Shown here: in pieces, positions 18,143-24,870 of the stretch
Position numbering within the stretch: position 1 is the first letter of the stretch
How the letters are laid out: the number at the start of each line of letters is the position of its first letter
Assembly: GCA_023435895.1 (NCBI GenBank)
Contig: JAEZLH010000029.1
Coordinates: 62,001 to 126,000 of the forward strand
Length of the DNA stretch: 64,000 bases
From: Bacillota bacterium
Lineage (GTDB): Bacteria; Bacillota; Clostridia; Lachnospirales; Lachnospiraceae
Reading direction: 5' to 3'
Position numbers and translations under genes: made by a program
The notes under the pieces: generated by a model
What the model was told of the DNA's origin: nothing
Databases searched by the model: none
The model's input: only the letters and a program-made list of their open reading frames with translations

Positions 18143-19576
18143 CTACTCTGAGTAATCAAACTTATAAAGTTGATAGTGCTGCTGCCAGTTACTACTGAAC
18201 ATATCCATCTTTCCCGCTGCACCATTTTGCATATCCGAATATGGTAATTGAAACGGATGCGAGTTGTGGTGATAGTTAAGTAATGACGGTGTGCATAGGT
18301 AGTCTAATGGCATGGAATAATGGTACAATATAAATCCACGTTGATTGATTGTTCTAAAGGGATAATTGAGCGAACCACAAATCAGTAGCGAAGTTGACTC
18401 CAAGAATAAGGAACCATACGTTTCATTCTTGACTTCTATCCACGGAAAGGGTGCGCTATAACTGTTTCCATTCTTGTCATAAAATAACCCGCTATCAACC
18501 AGCTCGAGATTTTCAACATTTTCTCCTACATCCAACATAATTGCATCCTGCCAATATGCGCTTCTATTAATCCACTTAAAATAATTTAAAACATACATTT
18601 CCTTATTATCAAGTTCAATAAATACCATTACAGACTTAAGACCATGATTTTCTGATTCATTAATATAATTCATATCATATTGAGTACCGCTCTCTTGGAA
18701 ATGTAATATTTCTTTATAAACGGAAATCTTTCTAGCCTTAAGGAACAATTCAATATCCTTTTCTTTCAAATCAGGCAGAATCTCTTCCGGAAAACCCTTC
18801 TCAATGAGCACTTCCCTTGCATCGCTCGTTGGTACCTTACTATAAGGGGTTCCTTCTAATCTCAAATGGTTGGAGAACAAACAACATACTCCTACCGCAA
18901 TGAGCGTCAGAATTAGATATAAAAATATCACCATACGGTTGCTGATTTTTACCGGTGCATTGGACATAACATACCCAATTTCGTCCATATCGCGACTAAC
19001 CCTAAACAAAGAGCAAAGAATAAAAATAAATAATGCGAACATAACCAATACTATTTGCCATGCGTAAGAAAATGGGGTTATTGCAATTAAAAAAAAGACA
19101 ATAATCCAAATGCAAGCCGACAACAGGGGATCTCTTCTTGGTTTCTTATCTACTTTTCGAAACACCTCATGCAATGCCTTGCGAAAAAGCAAAATAACTA
19201 TGACCGTACCAACAAAAAAAACACTCCCCAAAGCAATGGATTTGAATCTGCCAATTAGCGGCGATGCAACATACATAGTTAAAAACAATCTAAGGAATAA
19301 ATTTAGTATGGATAATATCCACGTAGCCTTAAAATATTTATTCTCATTGCGTAAACTGCGAAATCCCAAGAAATATAATACTGTGCCGATGGTCGGAAAC
19401 AAATACTGCAAATAATAAACATTCAAATTAATAAGCGAAAAAACACACCCCCATATAATATATCCAATTGGTCTGCTCCAGGGATTAATGGCTATTACAT
19501 CTTCCTCGCGAGGTATGATATCACTCAGTTGTTCCATCACCTTTTGATCAAAATCCTCACTTTTGCTATTGTTCAA
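18143..19576 (-). CDS. Sigma-linked multispanning membrane protein, paralog 1
   Basis: The product has about 477 residues and the same plan as its downstream paralog: a cytoplasmic head with 'EQLSDIIPREEDVIAINPWSRP', about seven membrane segments and a soluble C-terminal domain. I chose TTG 19576 rather than the GTG at 19585 because GGGGGGTGAT lies just upstream exactly as in the paralog, which also starts with TTG. The start lies inside the end of the sigma gene (11-base overlap), so translation is coupled. Coupling directly behind an ECF sigma factor is how anti-sigma factors are usually encoded, but the C-terminal domain does not resemble RsiW or zinc anti-sigma folds. The function is inferred. 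Confidence 0.8.
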   Translation of the reverse strand: MNNSKSEDFDQKVMEQLSDIIPREEDVIAINPWSRPIGYIIWGCVFSLINLNVYYLQYLFPTIGTVLYFLGFRSLRNENKYFKATWILSILNLFLRLFLTMYVASPLIGRFKSIALGSVFFVGTVIVILLFRKALHEVFRKVDKKPRRDPLLSACIWIIVFFLIAITPFSYAWQIVLVMFALFIFILCSLFRVSRDMDEIGYVMSNAPVKISNRMVIFLYLILTLIAVGVCCLFSNHLRLEGTPYSKVPTSDAREVLIEKGFPEEILPDLKEKDIELFLKARKISVYKEILHFQESGTQYDMNYINESENHGLKSVMVFIELDNKEMYVLNYFKWINRSAYWQDAIMLDVGENVENLELVDSGLFYDKNGNSYSAPFPWIEVKNETYGSLFLESTSLLICGSLNYPFRTINQRGFILYHYSMPLDYLCTPSLLNYHHNSHPFQLPYSDMQNGAAGKMDMFSSNWQQHYQLYKFDYSE

Positions 19577-20099
19577 GAATATCACCCCCCAGCAGCCTTT
19601 GAAGCTTCTTTCGAAGGCGATATAATTTTCCTTCCACCGACCGCTCCGTCATCCCAAGCTCAGCACCGATTTGCGCTGTTGACTGTAGGTAATAATATTT
19701 GCGGTAAAATAAATGTTGTTCTTTTATGGAAAGACTATTAATTTTATTCATAAGACGATTGGTTTGCTCTCTCTTTAGCAAACTCTCCTCCGGTGTGGAA
19801 CCGGCGGCTAACTCCTCTGACAATTCATCACAAGGAGTATTCTTTCTTTTCTTATAATTAATGGCGGTATTTCGTGCAATGACCGTCAACCATGTGGGGA
19901 ATTTCCCTTTTACGTCATCAAAGCTTTCTATCTTATTCCATATAATCATATAAATATCACTAATACATTCCTCTGTGTCCCGGGAATCTATCAATATATT
20001 TCCAACTATGTACTGCAGGAGTCCACCATACTTACTCTGTAACAGTTTAATCCCTTCCTCGTTACGTTCCAGAATCAGTTCAACCATTTGACTATCCAC
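19566..20099 (-). CDS. ECF-type RNA polymerase sigma factor
   Basis: The product has sigma region 2 ('DTEECISDIYMIIWNKIESFD', with 'GKFPTWLTVIARNTAINYKKRK') and region 4 ('LSIKEQHLFYRKYYYLQSTAQIGAELGMTERSVEGKLYRLRKKL'-type HTH, about residues 115-165). There is no region 3, as expected for ECF. I chose GTG 20099, nine bases after GGAGG; an ATG at 20141 would add 14 residues and lacks a ribosome site. It heads an operon with two paralogous membrane proteins and presumably drives its own promoter. The stimulus is unknown. Confidence 0.9.
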   Translation of the reverse strand: MDSQMVELILERNEEGIKLLQSKYGGLLQYIVGNILIDSRDTEECISDIYMIIWNKIESFDDVKGKFPTWLTVIARNTAINYKKRKNTPCDELSEELAAGSTPEESLLKREQTNRLMNKINSLSIKEQHLFYRKYYYLQSTAQIGAELGMTERSVEGKLYRLRKKLQRLLGGDILEQ

Positions 20100-20141
20100 A
20101 ACACTCCCCCTCCCTATACCTTCTATCTTATAATACAACAA

Positions 20142-20336
20142 AATATGTTAAAACCCACGATTATTGTAAAAGAAGTTTACTCAAATCTTAGCTGAATTTT
20201 ATTTGTTAAACCTTCCAAACTTAATGGTAAAACCAGTTGATACCCATGATTAAGCTCAATACAATTATCTGTGTAATGGTGTTAGTCTTATAACTTGTTA
20301 TACCCTTTTGTGGTTCTTAGGAATCCGTATTGTAAG
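20142..20336. other. Upstream region of the sigma operon
   Basis: About 195 bases precede the sigma gene. An autoregulatory ECF promoter would lie here ('AAACCTTCC..' and 'TAAAACC' stretches are present), but I cannot define a -35/-10 pair with confidence. No gene is visible. Confidence 0.3.
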
Positions 20337-20379
20337 AAAAGGAGCTATTACAAAACTAATTTGTTTTGCAACAGCCCCT
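20337..20379 (-). terminator. Intrinsic terminator reading on the minus strand
   Basis: Seventeen-base arms (20340-20356 and 20363-20379) enclose six bases. Mismatches become G-U pairs only on the minus strand, where TTTTC follows. It would terminate transcripts from the DUF4259/Imm26 genes at 20.5-21.4 kb. Confidence 0.7.
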
Positions 20380-20521
20380 GATTCTGACTAATATTTATAT
20401 ATCACCTTCACAGCTGAACGCAATATCACAGAAATCATACCAAATGAGGTCATTCGGTCGATCCATCAAGCTCCCCTATAAATAAAGACTAAGATCATCA
20501 TAGAGACACTATTGAAATCAC

Positions 20522-20866
20522 TTATTTTATCAACTCACTTTTTAATTCCTGCAGGGCCTTTTCTCTCATTTTCAAGATATCCTCTCCCGCTTCTTCCCAT
20601 CTTTCCAATCCATCACCATTTTCAATAATATGTAAAGCCTTTTTCTTTATATGTTTTTCGACTTTTCCCTTTTCAAGCTGTAGTTTCGCAAGCGCAAGAA
20701 TTACAAGAGGGGCTTCGTCTTCATCTTCAAGTGAATCCTCAAAAGTCTTTAATATAAATTTTGTAGCTTTTTTTACATTCATACCTTCTTCGATCGCTAA
20801 ATCAAATTCCGCTTTTATATCTGCTGTAATATCATCTGAAAAAATATCTACATCCCATGCTCCCAT
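20522..20866 (-). CDS. DUF4259-like protein
   Basis: The 114-residue acidic protein opens with 'MGAWDVDIFSDDITADI', the DUF4259 opening (MG.W...F..D.A.D). It continues with the family's conserved 'EDSLEDEDEAPLVILALAKLQ' and 'GDGLERWEE' regions. It is cytoplasmic with no membrane segment. DUF4259 proteins often sit with polymorphic-toxin immunity genes, and the gene 13 bases upstream is Imm26-like, so the pair may be orphan immunity proteins. No toxin gene is adjacent. AGGAAAGG precedes the ATG. Confidence 0.75.
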   Translation of the reverse strand: MGAWDVDIFSDDITADIKAEFDLAIEEGMNVKKATKFILKTFEDSLEDEDEAPLVILALAKLQLEKGKVEKHIKKKALHIIENGDGLERWEEAGEDILKMREKALQELKSELIK

Positions 20867-20879
20867 AAATCCACCTTTC

Positions 20880-21356
20880 CTATATCATATTTAATTCTTT
20901 AAATCTATCAATACACCTTAGGGGTAAGACTATTTCATTTGAAATCCCAAATAGATAAGCCTTCTGAGCCTCTTCTTTACTTACTTCTATAGGATCTCCA
21001 ATTCCACGGGCTGTATCTCCACCTTTTATTAGATAATATTTGCCATCACTACTAGTAGTACCAAAATAAGGCATTTCAAAGTTTTTATCCACAGCTATAT
21101 TATTGATAATTTCCCACATTCCATTATCCAATCCAGTATCATAGCACCATTCCATAATCAAAATCTTCTCTGTATCTAATTTTGTTAAATCTATTTGCTT
21201 AATATCTGTAAATGGTTTTATTTTAAATACTTCAACAAAAACTGTTTCTACACAAATTTTAATTATTCTTCCAATACCCCATAAACCGCTTTCAAGTTCA
21301 AACTTGAATACATCCCCAACTTTATATTTCATTTTACGTTTAAATATCCATTTCAA
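20880..21356 (-). CDS. Imm26-like immunity protein
   Basis: The core 'KYKVGDVFKFELESGLWGIGRI' matches the N-terminal Imm26 signature (polymorphic-toxin immunity, an SH3-like beta fold). The rest is about 130 residues of mixed alpha/beta with 'RGIGDPIEVSKEEAQKAY'. The start is uncertain. TTG 21356 follows an AGGAGG by 13 bases and is used here; ATG 21332 lacks a ribosome site, and the GTG at 21404 would add residues unrelated to the family. It is followed by the DUF4259 gene in the same direction. Its cognate toxin is not in the window. Confidence 0.65.
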   Translation of the reverse strand: MKWIFKRKMKYKVGDVFKFELESGLWGIGRIIKICVETVFVEVFKIKPFTDIKQIDLTKLDTEKILIMEWCYDTGLDNGMWEIINNIAVDKNFEMPYFGTTSSDGKYYLIKGGDTARGIGDPIEVSKEEAQKAYLFGISNEIVLPLRCIDRFKELNMI

Positions 21357-21527
21357 CTTTTCTCTCACCCCTCCTGTACTTATTATACTATTTGGCTCTG
21401 TCACAATATATTGTTGATATTCAATATATTTTTGAGGAGAGTGTAAGTTTTGCTCTGCTCAATTGAATTTTTTATTTAGTTCGTATAAGGTTAAAGATTG
21501 TGCCATAGCTCCATATGTCTAAAAATA

Positions 21528-21899
21528 CTATTGTACAAAGATAGTATTAAATGCTTCATCTTTACCATCTATTGAAACTTGTATTGTGTCAAAAGAGGAA
21601 TTAGAATTAATCTTATATACGTAATCCTGTGGTTGATTCAATTCCTCTGTCTCAAAAAGGATTGTTAATACATTATTTTTAATAGAATAAGTCATTGTTT
21701 GTATTCCTTTTTCAACACCACGATATATGATTAATTGCTTTTTTGAACTATCAATCTCATAAATTCCTTGTTCTGTTTTACTATTCATAGTTTCAATGAT
21801 TTGGTTTGACATTTTATATGGTTCAACCAATTCGGTATTCTTTTTACATCCTGATAATATCAGTAAGAACACTACAAGTATAAGTATCTTTCTATGCAT
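21528..21899 (-). CDS. Small lipoprotein of unknown function
   Basis: The 123-residue product has a lipoprotein signal peptide with lipobox 'LILSGC' (Cys 18). A short beta-rich domain follows ('TMSYSIKNNVLTILFETEE', 'SSFDTIQVSIDGKDEAF') resembling small lipocalin-like exported proteins. GGAGG precedes the ATG. It reads in the same direction as the upstream membrane-anchored protein and may be co-expressed with it. No family is recognised. Confidence 0.75.
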   Translation of the reverse strand: MHRKILILVVFLLILSGCKKNTELVEPYKMSNQIIETMNSKTEQGIYEIDSSKKQLIIYRGVEKGIQTMTYSIKNNVLTILFETEELNQPQDYVYKINSNSSFDTIQVSIDGKDEAFNTIFVQ

Positions 21900-21989
21900 A
21901 TTTTATTCCTCCAGATATTCATTTACTTCGTTGTTCTATTTTTTACAGAAGGTCCTCCACATTAAATCGCATAATCCACAACTTCATCC

Positions 21990-22403
21990 TTATAGTTCAA
22001 TCTTATTCTCTTTTAAAAACCGCTTTATAAACTCTGCGGTTTTAGGAGCTTTCACTTTTGTTTGGACTTTGTCCCCTTCTGAATAGAGTTCTATCACTCC
22101 TTTTGTATTTTGAACGAAGGTAATCTTTTTCCCATCCTTTAGTTCTATTACAAATTGATAGGGTAGGGTGCCAACCGAACCGCTTGTCTTAGTAACCTTC
22201 ATCTTTGAGATTTCTGAAATAATTATTTGCTGATCGGAAGCACTGACAGGTAACTCCTCCGTCTCTTCCAAAAAGTAATTGCAATGAATTGATTTCACAT
22301 CATCACTTGATATATGAAACGGAACATTATCATTACGGGTTATCAAGACTGCTACCAGAATTACCATAATCCCAGCAAAAACAATAAACACCTTTTTTAA
22401 CAT
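21990..22403 (-). CDS. Membrane-anchored protein of unknown function
   Basis: Starting at ATG 22403 (GGGGAGG upstream) the 137-residue product has an N-terminal membrane anchor (about residues 3-22). An extracellular domain of about 110 residues follows, with 'SSDDVKSIHCNYFLEETEELPVSA' and a C-terminal 'TAEFIKRFLKENKIEL' helix. Proteins of this build ('..I.C......IE.LP.SASD..' then 'K.TFVQ..') are common in Clostridia without assigned role. An in-frame ATG 36 bases upstream would add residues without a signal peptide and is rejected. Confidence 0.75.
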   Translation of the reverse strand: MLKKVFIVFAGIMVILVAVLITRNDNVPFHISSDDVKSIHCNYFLEETEELPVSASDQQIIISEISKMKVTKTSGSVGTLPYQFVIELKDGKKITFVQNTKGVIELYSEGDKVQTKVKAPKTAEFIKRFLKENKIEL

Positions 22404-22581
22404 AGAAGCACCTCCCCGAGTATAGTTAAATAAATACAATTATAACAAATATCGGTTAATTGGTCAATTCAGCAATTACCCTATTTCGACACACGTAAAG
22501 TGAGTTTTTATCTTCCAATTTGCACGTCTTACTTCTGTTCTTAGAAACTAGAAGTTACTCCTGCACATTTCCCATTAATAG

Positions 22582-23664
22582 TTACGAATATTTCAATTTC
22601 TGATTATGAATCAATTCAACATCTTCAAAATAGTTAATTCTCATAGCCCTTTTCACTTTATCAAGGGTATCCGCCGCCTCTTCCTTGGCCCTGATACTGC
22701 CCTCCTTCAAAATATCATACACTTCGGGAATGTGTTTTTCTAGCTCCGCCCTTCTCCTTCTAATAGGCTCCAGCTCCTCCTGAATAATCTGGTTCAAAAA
22801 CGTTTTAATCTTAACATCACCTAATCCACCTCTTTTGTAATGTTCCTTTAATTCTTCCAGGTTATGATATTCCTTTAAGTACCGTTCAAAATGACTATTC
22901 TTGCAAAGAGCATCCAAATAAGTAAACACCACATTCCCTTCCACCTTACCCGGGTCGGATAATTTAAGGTGGTTCGGATCGGTATACATACCCATAATCT
23001 TATTTCTGATCTCCTCGGGCGAATCAGATAAATATATGCAGTTATTCAAGGACTTGCTCATCTTCGCTTTTCCATCGGTTCCTGGGAGTCTTGAACAAAC
23101 TTCATTACCGGATAAAAGTGCTTCCGGCTCAATCAATGTCTCTCCATATATACTATTGAATTTTCTAACGATTTCTCTAGTCTGTTCAATCATCGGCAGC
23201 TGGTCATCCCCAACAGGAACCACCGTTGCTTTAAATGCTGTTATATCTGCTGCCTGACTGATGGGATAGGCGAAGAATCCCACCGGTATACTGGTTTCAA
23301 AATTTCTCATCTGAATTTCCGACTTCACAGTGGGATTTCTTTGAAGCCTTGATACGGTAACCAAATTCATGTAGTAGAACGAAAGCTCCGCTAACTCCGG
23401 AACCTGTGACTGGATGAATAAGGTTGTTTGGGATGGATCCAGTCCACATGCAAGATTATCCAAGGCTACCTCAATTACATTTTGACGAACTTTCTCCGGA
23501 TTGTCCGCATTATCCGTCAATGCCTGGGCATCTGCAATCATAATAAAAATCTTCTGGTAATCCCCTGAGTTTTGTAATTCCACCCTTCTTTTTAAGGAAC
23601 CCAAATAATGTCCGAGATGCAATCTTCCGGTGGGTCTGTCTCCTGTTAAAATAATTTTCTCCAT
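22582..23664 (-). CDS. trpS: Tryptophanyl-tRNA synthetase
   Basis: The 360-residue class I aminoacyl-tRNA synthetase has the HIGH motif in 'GRLHLGHYLGSL' and the KMSKS motif 'KAKMSKSLNNC'. It charges tRNA-Trp with tryptophan. The length is slightly above the usual 330, with a C-terminal extension after the anticodon-binding helices. AGGAGG precedes ATG 23664. The leader is a tryptophan-specific T-box, so the gene is induced when tRNA-Trp is uncharged. Confidence 0.96.
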   Translation of the reverse strand: MEKIILTGDRPTGRLHLGHYLGSLKRRVELQNSGDYQKIFIMIADAQALTDNADNPEKVRQNVIEVALDNLACGLDPSQTTLFIQSQVPELAELSFYYMNLVTVSRLQRNPTVKSEIQMRNFETSIPVGFFAYPISQAADITAFKATVVPVGDDQLPMIEQTREIVRKFNSIYGETLIEPEALLSGNEVCSRLPGTDGKAKMSKSLNNCIYLSDSPEEIRNKIMGMYTDPNHLKLSDPGKVEGNVVFTYLDALCKNSHFERYLKEYHNLEELKEHYKRGGLGDVKIKTFLNQIIQEELEPIRRRRAELEKHIPEVYDILKEGSIRAKEEAADTLDKVKRAMRINYFEDVELIHNQKLKYS

Positions 23665-23711
23665 GATTTATCCTCCTTCTGTGTGAATGAACAGCAGGAA
23701 AAGAAAAGCAC

Positions 23712-23744
23712 AAAAAAACTCCTATTCTACATAGAATAAGAGTT
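23712..23744 (-). terminator. T-box terminator of trpS
   Basis: Arms AACTCYTATTCTA / TAGAATAGGAGTT (minus-strand reading) with a very short loop are followed by TTTTTTT. It lies 48 bases upstream of the trpS start as the attenuator of the leader. Confidence 0.85.
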
Positions 23745-23957
23745 ATATCTTACTTTGCCATCAATGCAAACTATTCATCACATACCAACATATGCTTCCA
23801 TCATAACGGTTAGGATTTCCGTCAACTCCTACTAAAAGTTCGGGTTGCCCTCATGAGCCCATTCAGCAAATCTTGAACTGCTGCACTCTCACCCCGTGCA
23901 ATTCTCTGTAAATTCTACAATAAGCTTACTATTTCTCAATCATCGGTTTTATAAATA
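23717..23957 (-). promoter_or_regulatory. T-box leader, tryptophan specific
   Basis: Read on the minus strand, the leader has an AGTA-type bulge ('AATAGTAAGC'). A stem-I distal hairpin has 'AGAGAATTGCAC...GTGAGAGTGCA'. The sequence 'GCTGAATGGGCTC' has TGG, the Trp codon, in the specifier position, and 'GACGGAAATCCTAACCGTTATGA' resembles stem II/III. TGGC, the tail-pairing sequence expected for tRNA-Trp (discriminator G), appears in 'GATGGCAAAG' directly before the terminator. The canonical ACCGCG half is degenerate, so the antiterminator drawing is less certain than the T-box identity. Confidence 0.8.
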
Positions 23958-24011
23958 TATGGAACATTATACATTTGAGAAAAAAATATGTCAATCCTGT
24001 ATCACATATAT

Positions 24012-24161
24012 CTACCCCCAACCTACTATGGAAGGGGTATTGTTATAACATACACAAAACTCTTTAAAAGATGGAACTTGCTTTTTCTCACCACATATTA
24101 CCAAGTCTTTAAGTGGAAAATATTTTTCAAATGCTAAAATAAGTTCTCGTTTCTTTTCATC
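24012..24161 (-). pseudogene. C-terminal coding fragment, unknown protein
   Basis: Forty-nine sense codons followed by TAG read 'DEKKRELILAFEKYFPLKDL' and end 'NNTPSIVGWG'. A stop lies directly before the first codon and there is no start or ribosome site. The composition is protein-like, so it is probably a gene remnant. The parent family is not recognised. Confidence 0.35.
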
Positions 24162-24484
24162 TTAGTGTTTAAATTGTCTCCATAATTGCTTTTTAATTGA
24201 ATCCTGACCTTCTATCCATATTATAAATAACTGTGATACTCCCTAATCTACTGTTTTTCAAAGTACATGGCAAAAGGCACAATTGAATAGAGAACCATCA
24301 AATCAAAAAATCATCTATAAATCCAATCGGTACTCATAAAAGTTCAATCCTTCTGTAAGACATATATAAGAATTATAATACCTACATTGCTTTTCATTGA
24401 AATAAAAAATATAATATTACCATGTGATAAAGGAATAACCATTTTGTATCAATTACCAACTCTTTCTGAAAGCAGGCGAATTGT
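24162..24484. other. Intergenic stretch without a recognised gene
   Basis: About 320 AT-rich bases before the 109-residue gene. I see no RNA, repeat or convincing promoter in it. Confidence 0.35.
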
Positions 24485-24814
24485 ATGAGAAACCTCAAGG
24501 ATATCTTTGAAAATTATTGTGATGAAGTATGCAAAGACGAAGATGTTATGGCACTGTCCTTAAAGGATGGTACCTATTATCAGGGTTATCCCTTTGTCTT
24601 TGATGCCACCAATAACTTAACCTTTATCTTCTATGGACCCTTGGCACCCCTAGAGGCTCCTGAAGATCCAATTGCCATTAAATTTGAAGATATTGATTTA
24701 GCCAGCCTTTGTCATTATTCTGTATCCGACCAGCAATGGAAGTCCGATCGTTGGGATGAAGAAAAGGCTGCATGGATCACAACTGACATGGAAGCCCAAA
24801 CGGAACCGAGATAA
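24485..24814 (+). CDS. Hypothetical protein of 109 residues
   Basis: The acidic, soluble product begins 'MRNLKDIFENYCDEVCKDED' and has 'KDGTYYQGYPFVFDATNNLT'. Next come beta-rich 'TFIFYGPLAPLEAPEDPIAIKFEDID' and a Trp-rich tail ('WKSDRWDEEKAAWIT'). There is no signal or membrane segment. It is convergent with the UvrA-like gene 56 bases away. I do not recognise the family; codon use is typical of the neighbours. Confidence 0.7.
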   Translation: MRNLKDIFENYCDEVCKDEDVMALSLKDGTYYQGYPFVFDATNNLTFIFYGPLAPLEAPEDPIAIKFEDIDLASLCHYSVSDQQWKSDRWDEEKAAWITTDMEAQTEPR

Positions 24815-24870
24815 GTTTGCTTACAAATCGGCACCAGCTCCCCTATCCCAGCTACTTGCAAAATCCTTGA

